The translations under genes were made by a program, and so were the position numbers. The notes beneath the pieces are model-generated. The model was given only the letters and a program-made list of their open reading frames with translations. It had not been told where the DNA came from and searched no databases. Shown in pieces: positions 10,257 through 20,533 of a stretch of 64,000 nucleotides of DNA. Within the stretch, counting starts at the first letter, position 1, and each line of letters starts with the position of its first letter. This DNA is from an uncultured Lachnospiraceae bacterium (GTDB taxonomy: Bacteria; Bacillota; Clostridia; Lachnospirales; Lachnospiraceae). The DNA lies in contig CALZBR010000011.1 in assembly GCA_945621435.1 (NCBI GenBank), forward strand, positions 1 through 64,000. Direction: 5' to 3'.

Positions 10257-12098
10257 ATGCAGAAGTTAAAATCCGAACAAATGCCGAATTTGGCATCGAT
10301 ACAGGAATATCAGCAGTTTGATGCAGTGCTGTTGAAATGTATCAATACATTGCGCAGTGGGGAAGGACTGGATACCTCCATCAACCATTTGTTGGAGATT
10401 GTCGCGGATTTTCATGAAGCAGACAGGGCATATATTTTTGAATTTGATGAAGAATTGATGGACAATACTTATGAGTGGTGTCGTGAGGGTGTGGAGCCTG
10501 AGATGCAGATGCTGCAGAGATTGAAGATCCAGGATCATATCGCACGTTGGCTGGTTCTGTTTCAGGAGCAGGGGGAGGTCTACATCAATTCCCTGGGCGA
10601 TGACGTGGATAAGGACTCCGAGGAATACAGAATGCTCGAGATGCAGGGCGTGGATAGTCTGATGGTGGCACCGATTTATCTTGCACAGAAGCTCATCGGT
10701 TTTATCGGTGTGGACAATCCGAGGAAGAATACGGAGGTATTGCTGCTCCTGCGCTCTGTTGCTGCTTTCGTTGCGAATGATATTCAGAAGAGAGAGACCA
10801 TTGATCAGAAAGTTATCAAGGCCATAGGCGGAATCTATGTATCCATGTATCTCTTTAATCTTCCCACGAATACACACCAGGAGTACAAGACCAATCAGGA
10901 TATCAGGAATTGCCTTATCGGACCTGACAAAGTCAGGGAACAGATGAAGCAGGTTATCACCTCCATGTCAGCCGAAGAGTACCATGAGGAAATGATTACC
11001 TTTACCAGGATTTCCACATTGAACAGGAGAATGAAAAAAACCGACTATATCAGTCATGAATTCCTCGGGATAAGTAAAAGGCGGTTCTGCGCAAGCTTTA
11101 TTGTGGTGAGCAGGCTGGAGGACGGCAGTATTGAGAATGTTCTTTTTGCCGTTCAGGAGATTGATGAGGAAAAGCGTCGTGAGATGGAGTATCAGAGAGC
11201 ATTGAAGACTGCTCTTGAGAATAAGAATGAGATGTACGCCGAAATGCTGAAAATGCAGGGTGGCGGTGTCATAGCATACGATGTGGAGACCAAGGCGATC
11301 TGTGTTATGAACGATGCGGCCAGAGAGATGTTCGGATTTGAGGGAACGGAAGGACATGATGGAGATTTCTCCTCCCTGCAGGACAGAGTGCTTTCGGAGA
11401 ACAAAGACATATTTATACAGGAGTTTAAGGACAAACTGCGGAAGTACGGTCAGTACAACTGTGAATATACCCTGAATAACGGCAGCAGAATCGTTCATAT
11501 CATGGCCCACACGAAGATAGTTACCCTGGGCAACGGTCAGAAGATAGCGCTAAGCTCCCTGACGGATGCCACGGAGACGAAGAAGCTGGAACAGCAGCTG
11601 CGGCGGCTGTCTCAGACGGATGCCCTGACGCAGATCAGTAATCGAGGGTATGGAGAGCGCAGAGTGGAGATGCTTTTGAAGGAAGGCACGCCCGGTATGC
11701 TTTGCCTGTTTGATATCGACAAGTTTAAATCAATCAATGATACCTATGGACATGCGGCAGGCGACAGAGTGTTGATAGCTGTGGCAAAATGCGTCAAGGA
11801 CAGTTTTGGGTCAGAGGATGTCATCATGCGTCTGGGTGGTGACGAGTTTGCCGTTTACGCAGTAGGCGTGACCAGCGAGAAGGTGGGTGGAGAAAGTATC
11901 TACCGTTTCTTCATGAAGCTGGATGAGCTGACCATAGACGGAATGGAGGATTTCAAGGTAGCTGTCAGTCTGGGCGCCACACTCTGCGACGGTATACACA
12001 GGAACAGGTTCGATGAGCTGTACCAGATGGCGGACTCTGCTATGTACATCTGCAAGAAGAAAAAGGGAAATCATTTTGAGTTTTACAAGGAGAAGTGA
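10257..12098 (+). CDS. GAF/PAS sensor diguanylate cyclase
   Basis: RLGGDEFAVYAVG active site, GAF-like N-terminus, PAS-like middle. Confidence 0.88.
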   Translation: MQKLKSEQMPNLASIQEYQQFDAVLLKCINTLRSGEGLDTSINHLLEIVADFHEADRAYIFEFDEELMDNTYEWCREGVEPEMQMLQRLKIQDHIARWLVLFQEQGEVYINSLGDDVDKDSEEYRMLEMQGVDSLMVAPIYLAQKLIGFIGVDNPRKNTEVLLLLRSVAAFVANDIQKRETIDQKVIKAIGGIYVSMYLFNLPTNTHQEYKTNQDIRNCLIGPDKVREQMKQVITSMSAEEYHEEMITFTRISTLNRRMKKTDYISHEFLGISKRRFCASFIVVSRLEDGSIENVLFAVQEIDEEKRREMEYQRALKTALENKNEMYAEMLKMQGGGVIAYDVETKAICVMNDAAREMFGFEGTEGHDGDFSSLQDRVLSENKDIFIQEFKDKLRKYGQYNCEYTLNNGSRIVHIMAHTKIVTLGNGQKIALSSLTDATETKKLEQQLRRLSQTDALTQISNRGYGERRVEMLLKEGTPGMLCLFDIDKFKSINDTYGHAAGDRVLIAVAKCVKDSFGSEDVIMRLGGDEFAVYAVGVTSEKVGGESIYRFFMKLDELTIDGMEDFKVAVSLGATLCDGIHRNRFDELYQMADSAMYICKKKKGNHFEFYKEK

Positions 12099-12103
12099 TT
12101 GCC

Positions 12104-12346
12104 ATGTTTATGAGAAAAAACAGTGAATTGGAAGGGTTGCTTGCCAGAATTGATAACAATGTGTCGAACAACTATAAGGATGCAGCCCAGGAATATCTGG
12201 ATGAATATGAGAAAAAATTGATGGAACTTGTGCAGAAAAATGTCCTAAAAGAGAAACAAAAAGCACATTATGAATCGCTTTTAGGCGTCTATAGAGAAAA
12301 AATGAAGGAATTCCGTCATAAAGACCAAAAACCCTATTGGACCTAG
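12104..12346 (+). CDS. Hypothetical coiled-coil small protein
   Basis: RBS-like aaggagaag upstream of ATG 12104; charged helical protein. Confidence 0.5.
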   Translation: MFMRKNSELEGLLARIDNNVSNNYKDAAQEYLDEYEKKLMELVQKNVLKEKQKAHYESLLGVYREKMKEFRHKDQKPYWT

Positions 12347-12361
12347 ATGTGCCCAATAGGG
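12327..12361 (-). terminator. Terminator of the HAD gene, overlapping the 3' end of the convergent small ORF
   Basis: CCCTATTGG...CCAATAGGG followed by T-run on minus strand. Confidence 0.75.
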
Positions 12362-12382
12362 AATCAAGTGCGTTTATCCGGT

Positions 12383-13210
12383 TTAAAGGGCTTCTGTGCA
12401 GTGGGCAAGGAGCTCTTTTATATTGGCGAATTCATAGTCGGCAGGATAGGATGTGGTCTTCATGTCCTCGGGCTGAGCTTCCCCGGTGAAGACTACACAG
12501 GTATCCACTTCACCGTTGATACCACAGGCAATGTCGGTGTACAGTCTGTCACCGACTACCAGAGTCTCTTCTCTCGTAAAATGATTCAGGGATAAACAGT
12601 AATCAACCACCTCGCGGCTGGGCTTTCCCAGGTACACAGGCTTCCTGTCCGTGGTCGCAGTAAGCATATCACAGATCGCACCGCAGTCCGGAATAAAACC
12701 GAAATCAATGGGACAGCGTAAGTCGGAGTTGGTGGCATAAAAGGGGGCGTCTGTGGTGAGCAATACCCTGCTTGCCTGAATGAGCTTTTGATAATTCAGC
12801 TCGCTGTCGTAGGCCACAACCACACAGTCAATTCCTTCTTCAAAGGCTTCCGTGACCTGCAAACCGTTCTTCCTGAGCTCGGCAACGAAAGAGGCTGTGC
12901 CAAGTACAAATATTTTACGATTCATGAAATTATTTTTTAAGAAACGGATGGTCATGAAGCCGGAAGTGACAAACTGATCTTCCGTTGTCTCCAGGCCAAA
13001 GGCTTCACGGAATTTTCTGACATAATCCTGACCGCTTCTGGTGGAATTGTTTGTGATAAAATAAGACTTACCACCGATGCTGTCAATGTAGGACAGGAGC
13101 TCCCTGCTGCCCTCGTAAAGGGTATCTCCTACAGCCAGGGTTCCGTCGATATCAAATAAGAATAGCTTCTTTTGTTTTAAATTTTCAAATGGTTTCATAG
13201 GATACCTCAC
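12383..13210 (-). CDS. HAD-IIA family hydrolase (NagD-like)
   Basis: FLFDIDGTLAVGD, SYFITNNSTR, VVGDRLYTDIACG. Confidence 0.9.
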   Translation of the reverse strand: MRYPMKPFENLKQKKLFLFDIDGTLAVGDTLYEGSRELLSYIDSIGGKSYFITNNSTRSGQDYVRKFREAFGLETTEDQFVTSGFMTIRFLKNNFMNRKIFVLGTASFVAELRKNGLQVTEAFEEGIDCVVVAYDSELNYQKLIQASRVLLTTDAPFYATNSDLRCPIDFGFIPDCGAICDMLTATTDRKPVYLGKPSREVVDYCLSLNHFTREETLVVGDRLYTDIACGINGEVDTCVVFTGEAQPEDMKTTSYPADYEFANIKELLAHCTEAL

Positions 13211-13407
13211 AGTGTTTTCACAAGTATAGCATTACAGAAGGCCTGGGGCAAGATAAAATGCAGAAGAATTCAAAGGTAATGTTTGTGAATAGGGTTTCGA
13301 ATAATCCTGTCATATGATAGAATGGGATTGTGCAGAATTTTTTATGCAGATAATGGTGAGAAATCAGCGAATGCAATTCAATTCAAAAAGATGAAGGAGA
13401 CATAACC

Positions 13408-13674
13408 GTGGTCAGAAAATGGTTTCGATTCACCGGCAGGGTGCAGGGAGTGGGATTCCGGTACCGGGCGAAGTACGCGGCAGGTGGCATGTGTATTACG
13501 GGCTGGGTAAAAAATGAATGGGACGGTTCCGTGGAGATGGAGGCTCAGGGGACGGAGGAAGCCATCAACCGGATGCTTGTCATGATCAACAGCAGCGATT
13601 ATATTGTGATTGATAAAATAGAATCCAAGCTTATTCCATTGGTGGAACATGAGAATTCGTTTTATGTGAGATAA
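13408..13674 (+). CDS. Acylphosphatase
   Basis: GRVQGVGFRYRAKYAA, GWVKNEWDGSVEMEAQG; GTG start. Confidence 0.9.
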   Translation: MVRKWFRFTGRVQGVGFRYRAKYAAGGMCITGWVKNEWDGSVEMEAQGTEEAINRMLVMINSSDYIVIDKIESKLIPLVEHENSFYVR

Positions 13675-13727
13675 TTCATTCGAAAGAACCATATTTTATG
13701 GGATGCCGGAATTGACCCCGGATATCC

Positions 13728-14192
13728 CATGAAGGATGCTACGGAAGAGGACTTTGGCAGGCTCTATGAATCCACCGTAAGGATCATGAGAAAGATGTGC
13801 GAAGAAGGGGGACGCAATGTGGTATCGGTTCGGCTCTTCTGGAGGAGACCCCAGGAGAATTCGAAGAACTGTTTGAACAGTATGTGAAGGAGCTTTCGCT
13901 CTACGATGAGGAGCTGGCGAACTGTGAGGCAAAGGAATCTGTGGGAGATACAGATTGTGCCTCCTATCTGCAGGAGTTGTTCCTGCTTCCGGAATTCAGA
14001 GGCAGAGGGATTGCGAGGGATATTTTCTGTGGCTTTATTGAGAGACAGAAGAGAGATACCGGGTTCTGTTTTGTGCCGGAGAGTGAATCGGGGAAGTATT
14101 TTATCAGATTGTTAAAAGAAGCCGGGTATTCTTATGATTTATATCAGGAAGATGAGGTTCGGCAATTCTGTCATGTTCATGTCCGCAGGTAA
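13728..14192 (+). pseudogene. GNAT-like acetyltransferase, apparently frameshifted in a G5 run
   Basis: Frame from 13728 encodes MKDATEEDFGRLYESTVRIMRKMCEEGG and then diverges; the +2 frame continues GSALLEETPGEFEE...LLPEFRGRGIARD. Confidence 0.45.
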
Positions 14193-14223
14193 ATTATGAG
14201 GCTTTACGACCAATAGGGGCGAT

Positions 14224-14715
14224 ATGAGGAGTGGTAAGATGACAAAGCTGGAAAGCGAAAGATTATTTTTGTATCCCGTCAGTGACGAGGAGATGCAGAT
14301 ACTGATTGATCAGGAGCCGGATGCCGGAATGAAACAGGCCTATTCCGAAATGCTGCAGGGGTGTAAGGATACTCCCACTAACAGAATCTGGAATGCCGTG
14401 TGGTTTATGGAGCTGAAAGACTCTCCAGGAGTAGTGGTGGGCGACTTCAGCTTCAAGGGCCTGGGGCGGAATGGCATGGTGGAAATCGGATATGGACTAA
14501 AAGAAGGCTACAGGCATAAGGGATACATGACGGAAGCCGTAAGAACTGTTGCGAAATGGGCCATGTCCCAAGAGGGAGTCTGCAGGGTGGAGGCAGAGAC
14601 AACTGTGGAGAATGAGGCATCGAGAAGAGTGCTTGAGAGAGCCGGTTTCCACGCAATGGGAGTGTGCGGAGAAGAAGGTCCAAGGTATCTTTACAGGGAG
14701 AATACAGAACAATAA
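14224..14715 (+). CDS. GNAT family N-acetyltransferase (RimJ-like)
   Basis: ESERLFLYPVSDEE, EIGYGLKEGYRHKGYMTEAV, NEASRRVLERAGF. Confidence 0.88.
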   Translation: MRSGKMTKLESERLFLYPVSDEEMQILIDQEPDAGMKQAYSEMLQGCKDTPTNRIWNAVWFMELKDSPGVVVGDFSFKGLGRNGMVEIGYGLKEGYRHKGYMTEAVRTVAKWAMSQEGVCRVEAETTVENEASRRVLERAGFHAMGVCGEEGPRYLYRENTEQ

Positions 14716-14741
14716 TATGCATAAAGATCGGGGGAAAGAAT

Positions 14742-16820
14742 ATGACGAGTTTAAAAGAGTTGTACAGGGAGTATTTCAAGATTGGCGTGGCCGGAGAGAG
14801 AATCAGCGAACGCTGGACGAATCATGAGATTGGCAACCCGGATAAGGAGAAGCTGATTCTCTCACAGTTTAACAGTTTCACCTGTGCCAATGAGCTGAAG
14901 CCTGCCTACAATATGGGCTTTGCGTCCCCGGAGGCAACGGAGGAGTATCTTCCCTTTGTGATTAACCCGGCAGCCAAAGCGATGCTGGACTGGGCGAAGG
15001 AGAACGGAATCTTAGTGAGAGGGCATGTGCTGGTCTGGCACAGTCAGTGCCCCAGGGAGATTTTCTGTAAAGGGTATCAGCCTGTGACCATTCCCACGGA
15101 TCCCGAGGTCCTCGCGAAGAATCCCATGATGAAGCATTTTGAAAAGCTGGATCCCGTGTGTTATGTGGATCGGGAAACCATGCTGAAGAGACTGAAAAGC
15201 TATATTTTTTCGCTGATGGAATATATGTACCAGAATGGTTATGGCAGGCTGATCTATGCCTGGGATGTGGTGAATGAGGCCATGGAGCCGGCGGATAAAA
15301 TGCCTGACGGATTGAGGAACAGCTATTGGTATCAGGTGATTGGAAGTGACTTTATTTACTGGGCGTTCCGTTATGCCAAAGACGCAGTGCGGGAGATGTC
15401 TTCAAGATATGCTGCTCAGTACGGTGTATCGGCTGATGACGAAGAGACCCTTGGAGCGATTCAGCCTTCCCTGTTTTACAATGATTATAACGAATGGATG
15501 AAGGACAGAAGAGAGATCCTTCATGCTCTGTTACATCATAGTACGGAGGAACATGGCAGTATCCTGGGCGAGGATCTGATTGACGGAATCGGCATGCAGG
15601 GTCACCTCAGTGACAACAACGATATCGAGGAATATATGGCAGCCCTGAGAGAATATGCGGCACTGGTGAGAGAGGTACAGATCACGGAGCTGGACGTTAA
15701 GTGTACCTGTACCAATGCCAATGCAGAGTATTATCAGGCCTGTTTCTACAAGCGTTTGTTTGAGGAACTGCTCAAGGCAAGGAGAGAGGGAGCCAATATT
15801 ACCGCGGTGATTCTCTGGGGACTGACCGATGACAATTCCTGGATCCGTGGGGCGAATCCTCTGTTGTTCCGGGCGGATTTGTCCTGCAAGAAATCCTATG
15901 ATGCCCTTGTGTACGCAGTGACCGGAGAGAGTCTGGGAGAGCCGCAACAGATTTTCTGCGACCTTTCCGACCGGCTGTATGATTTTGAGACGACCGAGAG
16001 TGGGGAGGAAGTGAATCCCGAGGAGCTAGGTTTCCGCATGAGGGGCTTTGGAGAGATGAAGCTGTGCCGGGATATGGCTCACAGCGGCAGCTGTTCCCTG
16101 GCAAATGAGAGACGCTTTGGCGACTGGTGCGGCATTACTTATGATGCTTCCGACTTTATCGGGCAGACTGTGGAGCTGGGAGCCTGGATTCATTGTACCG
16201 GTCAGGCGGTGGAAGTAATCGGAGATTTTGCCGGAGAGTGTGTATCCGTTGCCAAAGTGACTACAGAAAAGCCGGAGTGGCAGCAGATTACCGGAACGGT
16301 AAAGATTCCGGCCAATCTGCATTCTGCAGTATTTGTATTTCTGGTGAAGGACAGGGAAGGGGACATCAGTCCTCTCTACATCGATGATATGACGGTTCAT
16401 CTGCTCGGGCAGCAGGAGGGCTTTGAAGAGAAACAGCACATCGCTGCGATCCGTGGTGCGGGACACCTGCCCTTTCTTACCGTGGTGGATTATGAGTCCA
16501 GAGACGGCAAAGGACATTCCCTGCTGGTTACCAGACAGGAGAAGGATGCTACCGTGAAGTTCCCCATATCCTCCTATATCGGTCATAGCATCAGGGTTAC
16601 TGTTTATGTCAAAACAGAGGATAAAATGATCAAAATGGGACTGGACGGAGCTGTCAGTGTACAGTGGACTCAGGTGGAAGCACTTCCCGGTCAATGGACC
16701 CGGGTGACAGCCGCGGCAGAGCTTCCCCGTGATCTGCGAACCGCTGAGATATATCTGGAAACAGATGGAAACGCCGATTTTTATGTGGATGATTTCCTTG
16801 TGGAATTCGAGGAAGGTTGA
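14742..16820 (+). CDS. GH10 endo-1,4-beta-xylanase with C-terminal carbohydrate-binding-like domains, apparently cytoplasmic
   Basis: NELKPAYNM, GHVLVWHSQ, WDVVNEAMEP (acid/base), ITELDVKC (nucleophile); no signal peptide. Confidence 0.88.
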   Translation: MTSLKELYREYFKIGVAGERISERWTNHEIGNPDKEKLILSQFNSFTCANELKPAYNMGFASPEATEEYLPFVINPAAKAMLDWAKENGILVRGHVLVWHSQCPREIFCKGYQPVTIPTDPEVLAKNPMMKHFEKLDPVCYVDRETMLKRLKSYIFSLMEYMYQNGYGRLIYAWDVVNEAMEPADKMPDGLRNSYWYQVIGSDFIYWAFRYAKDAVREMSSRYAAQYGVSADDEETLGAIQPSLFYNDYNEWMKDRREILHALLHHSTEEHGSILGEDLIDGIGMQGHLSDNNDIEEYMAALREYAALVREVQITELDVKCTCTNANAEYYQACFYKRLFEELLKARREGANITAVILWGLTDDNSWIRGANPLLFRADLSCKKSYDALVYAVTGESLGEPQQIFCDLSDRLYDFETTESGEEVNPEELGFRMRGFGEMKLCRDMAHSGSCSLANERRFGDWCGITYDASDFIGQTVELGAWIHCTGQAVEVIGDFAGECVSVAKVTTEKPEWQQITGTVKIPANLHSAVFVFLVKDREGDISPLYIDDMTVHLLGQQEGFEEKQHIAAIRGAGHLPFLTVVDYESRDGKGHSLLVTRQEKDATVKFPISSYIGHSIRVTVYVKTEDKMIKMGLDGAVSVQWTQVEALPGQWTRVTAAAELPRDLRTAEIYLETDGNADFYVDDFLVEFEEG

Positions 16821-16874
16821 AGAATTGAAGGATTCTGAGAAACTGATGAATCGGAGATAAGAGGAGAAGACGTG

Positions 16875-18590
16875 ATGAAGAGAAAAAGCTTTGTATGGGC
16901 AGGCCGCCTGGCCTGCGTGACAGCAGCCTTGATGCTGGGACTGACCGCCTGCGGTGCAACGGCGGATGACGAAGGCAGCGTGCAGACCGAGGAAGATGAG
17001 GGCGAATCCAAGAAGGATAAGAAGAAAAAGGACAAGAACAAGGATAAGAAGGAGAGTACACAGGAATCCGAAAGCGGGGAGAAAACCGGCAGTGAAGAGG
17101 ATAACACCGGTGGAACGGCTGCCGGAGAGAACGAGCCGGAGGAAGAGAGCAGGGAAGGTAAGGTCCTGCCAATTGAACTTTATACACAGAAAGCGTATGA
17201 CAACTGTTGGGAGGAAGGGGTAGAACTGGCTTTGATGAGCTACAACCTGGTCTGTCTGTCTGAAGAAACAGCGGTCAGACTGCCCGAACTGGAGAAGACT
17301 CTGGCGGAGTGGAACGAGTCTGTGAAGACCAGAATGACTACGACCTATGAGGAGTATATTGTCGCAGCAAAGGAGCATTACCGGAGTGATCCCGATTATT
17401 TTTACAGTCCCTATTCTGTTGAGCAGAAAACAAGTGTCCTTCGCTCGGATGACCGTGTTTTGAGCCTTGAGCTTTTCGGCTATGATTACAGCGGCGGCGC
17501 TCATGGATATTATTGTTACACCGGATATACAGTGGATGCGGTAACGGGTAAGGAACTGGCAATCGGGGATGTGATGACGGACACGGAAGCATTGCCTGAG
17601 CTTATTTACAATAAGCTGACCACAGAGAACCCGGATACCTATTTCTGGGAGGAAACGAAGGGATACCTTGAGGAAGCCTTTTCAGAGACGGAAACAACGC
17701 TGGCATGGTCTTTGGATTACACCGGACTAACCTTTTATTTTAACCCTTATGAAATCGCATCCTATGCTGACGGTGTATTTGAAGTGACCTTTGATTTTGC
17801 GGGATATCCTGAACTGTTTCAGAAGTATTACACGGAGGTACCTGATTCCTACGTGGTGAGATCCAATGTCTATGATCTGGATGGGGATGGAGAAGCGGAC
17901 ACCTATTCTGTGGACAGTCGGGAAACAGAATACGGTGACTGCGATAGGTTATACATCAGTATCAACGATACCACGATAGAAAGAGAGACCTGGGCGTGGG
18001 AAGTGGATTACAGTCTGATTCACACAAAGGATGCGGGCAATTATCTATATGTTGCGCTGGCTCATGAGGATGATTATAAATCCCTTGAAGTGTATGATAT
18101 GAATGGTTCAGAGCCGGTCTATGTGGGCAGCCTGGGTAATGTTGGGTTTGAAACAGTTTATCTGGGCGATGACCGGTATGGGGAGGCTTTATTGACCAAT
18201 CCCGAGAACTTTCGCATGAGAAGCAGAATGGAAATCATGAGCTCCTACAGCGGATACAAGGATTACCGGGTGGGAGATGACGGAATACCGGTCCCTGAGG
18301 ATGTACTCTATCATACCTCATACAGTGGATATCCGAACTGGTCTGCTTTGGCGACAAAGCAGGATGTTACAGGCGTTCTTGTAGATGAAGAAGGCAGGGA
18401 AACAGGAAATAAGTATACCATACCTTCCGGCACGGAGGTGACAATATGCGCCACAGACGGGAAGAGCTTTGTGGATCTGCGGGTTGGTGAAGAGAAGGTC
18501 AGAGTATATGTGGTCTGTGACATCTGGCCTCAGACAATTGACGGCGTGGATATTGAGGAGCTGTTTGACGGAATCCTATTCGCAGGGTGA
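16875..18590 (+). CDS. Lipoprotein with Lys/Glu-rich linker and DUF4163/DUF3298 (RsiV-like) region
   Basis: Signal peptide with LTAC lipobox; YDYSGGAHGYYCYTGYTVDAVTGKEL typical of DUF3298. Confidence 0.7.
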   Translation: MKRKSFVWAGRLACVTAALMLGLTACGATADDEGSVQTEEDEGESKKDKKKKDKNKDKKESTQESESGEKTGSEEDNTGGTAAGENEPEEESREGKVLPIELYTQKAYDNCWEEGVELALMSYNLVCLSEETAVRLPELEKTLAEWNESVKTRMTTTYEEYIVAAKEHYRSDPDYFYSPYSVEQKTSVLRSDDRVLSLELFGYDYSGGAHGYYCYTGYTVDAVTGKELAIGDVMTDTEALPELIYNKLTTENPDTYFWEETKGYLEEAFSETETTLAWSLDYTGLTFYFNPYEIASYADGVFEVTFDFAGYPELFQKYYTEVPDSYVVRSNVYDLDGDGEADTYSVDSRETEYGDCDRLYISINDTTIERETWAWEVDYSLIHTKDAGNYLYVALAHEDDYKSLEVYDMNGSEPVYVGSLGNVGFETVYLGDDRYGEALLTNPENFRMRSRMEIMSSYSGYKDYRVGDDGIPVPEDVLYHTSYSGYPNWSALATKQDVTGVLVDEEGRETGNKYTIPSGTEVTICATDGKSFVDLRVGEEKVRVYVVCDIWPQTIDGVDIEELFDGILFAG

Positions 18591-18653
18591 GAGTTACGAC
18601 CGGGCGGTCAGAATGGTTCCAGACCGGCTTTTTTCACGGATCTGAAGGAATTT

Positions 18654-19007
18654 GTGATGTGTATGGAACAGAGGGTGAAGGCGGTTAGCAATACCTGCCG
18701 GATTGAGAACCGGAATCTGTTGGTGGTCACCGGTGCCAATCAGGGAGGCAAATCCACCTTCCTAAGGAGCATCGGAATCGCTCAGGTCATGTTTCAGTGT
18801 GGTCTTCAGGTAACTGCAAGCTCCTTTGCCACCAGGGTGTATGAGGAAGCGGGCAATGGCACAAGGGAGGGGGTTGCCTTTCTGAGCGCGGAGCGGCGGG
18901 AGGATGGACGGAGAACCTTTCGCATGATTGAACATGCACCGGAGCTGACCAGCTTTGGGCTGGATCTCTATGACAGTATCATCCCACCGATGAAAAAAGA
19001 GATGTGA
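18654..19007 (+). pseudogene. MutS-family ATPase remnant with internal deletion (Walker A and C-terminus kept, Walker B absent)
   Basis: LLVVTGANQGGKSTFLRSIGIAQVMFQCGLQV joined to RTFRMIEHAPELTSFGLDLYDSI. Confidence 0.65.
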
Positions 19008-19065
19008 AACTTTTTCTTTTTTTTATCGTCTATTATGGTAAGAGAATGATAGGGAGGAAATTTCG

Positions 19066-20439
19066 ATGAAGAAAAAGATTGTTGCATTGATGCTTGCGGT
19101 TATGATGAGTATGTCAGCCTGTGGTGCTGCATCTGTGGAGGAGAGCGGCAGTGGCAGCGAACTGACCGGCAGCGAACTGACCGGCAGTGAAGAGGCTGGC
19201 GGTGGAGAGATTCGCAGAGAAGAGACTGGCGGTGAAGAGACCGGAAGTGAGCCGACTGTTACTTATGTGGAAAAAGAATTTGAGCTTCCTGACAGAATGG
19301 TGAGTGACACCAGACAGGTCTATGTGGTGGAAGACAAGAGGGCGTGGTACGATGATTTTTCCCTGGAGCTGCTGCGGGATTATGAGGCAGCCGGGGAGAA
19401 TGTTCTGGTGTCTCCCTTGTCCATCATGATTGCCATGGCGATGACGGAAAATGGTGCGGAGGGAAATACGCTGTACCAGATGGAGGAGACCTTCGGCATC
19501 GGCAGGGAAGAGATGAATGAATTTCTGTCGGATTATTTACAGAACCTACCCGATTCGGAGGATTGCAAACTGAAGAGTGCCCAGTCCATCTGGATCAATG
19601 ACAGAATCGCCAATCTGATATATGAAGAGTTTAAGGAAGAAAATGAAAAGCTGTATCAGGCTGAAATCAACACGGTTCCCTTTGATGATGCATCCGTGAA
19701 GAAGATTAACAAGTGGGTGGAAGAGCACACGGATAAGATGATTCCATCCATCTTGGACCGGTTTGAAGAGGACGATACCATGTGTCTGATTAACGCGCTG
19801 GTCTTTGATGCCAAATGGAGGAATCCTTATGAGGAATATCAGGTTGGGGATGCAGACTTTACCCTGACGGACGGCAGCGTGGTTCCGGTTGAGATGATGA
19901 GCTCCGTGGAAGATCACTATCTGGAGGGAGAGCAGGCAACCGGTTTCCTGAAGTACTATAAGGGGGGAAGATATGCCTTTGCAGCGCTCTTGCCGAAGGA
20001 GGGAATCACCTGCAGCGAACTGTTGCAGAATCTGACAGGAGCGGAGTTGAAAGAGATTCTGGAAAATGCATCGACAGAGTACAAGGTGCGGGCAAAGATG
20101 CCCAAATTTACCGCTGATTACAATGTCAGCCTGAAAAACTGGTTCCCGGCCAAGGGCATGGTAGATGCCTTTGATAGTGATCTCGCGGATTTTTCAGGAA
20201 TCACAGACCCCAAAGAGGATCGTTTCTTTATCGGAGAAGTATTACATAAGACACATATTGAGGTGGATGAAAAGGGAACCAAGGCAGCAGCTGTGACGGT
20301 AGTGATTACAAAGGATTGCTGTGCATCTATTGAAGAAGTGAAATATGTGGATGTGGTGTTGGATCGTCCCTTCGTGTATTGCATCATTGACTGTGAACAG
20401 AAGCTGCCCGTGTTCATCGGCACCATGGAACAGCCGTGA
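19066..20439 (+). CDS. Serpin-family lipoprotein (serine protease inhibitor)
   Basis: Lipobox MSAC; hinge EVDEKGTKAAAVT; C-terminal DRPFVYCIID signature. Confidence 0.88.
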   Translation: MKKKIVALMLAVMMSMSACGAASVEESGSGSELTGSELTGSEEAGGGEIRREETGGEETGSEPTVTYVEKEFELPDRMVSDTRQVYVVEDKRAWYDDFSLELLRDYEAAGENVLVSPLSIMIAMAMTENGAEGNTLYQMEETFGIGREEMNEFLSDYLQNLPDSEDCKLKSAQSIWINDRIANLIYEEFKEENEKLYQAEINTVPFDDASVKKINKWVEEHTDKMIPSILDRFEEDDTMCLINALVFDAKWRNPYEEYQVGDADFTLTDGSVVPVEMMSSVEDHYLEGEQATGFLKYYKGGRYAFAALLPKEGITCSELLQNLTGAELKEILENASTEYKVRAKMPKFTADYNVSLKNWFPAKGMVDAFDSDLADFSGITDPKEDRFFIGEVLHKTHIEVDEKGTKAAAVTVVITKDCCASIEEVKYVDVVLDRPFVYCIIDCEQKLPVFIGTMEQP

Positions 20440-20510
20440 TTCTTCCTATATCCTAATCTAAGCGTTACCACTAAAAACCGGGATTGACCGAGCTCTTTGA
20501 GCGAGGGAGG

Positions 20511-20533
20511 CTTCTTGTCCGAAGGGCAAGAAG
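20511..20533. other. Hairpin in intergenic repeat-like sequence
   Basis: CTTCTTGTCC-GAAG-GGCAAGAAG. Confidence 0.5.

Noticed and set aside
16026-17504. 492-aa minus-strand ORF opposite the xylanase and lipoprotein genes
   Set aside because: Antisense to clear CDSs, low-complexity Leu/Phe runs from the Lys-rich linker; not a real gene.
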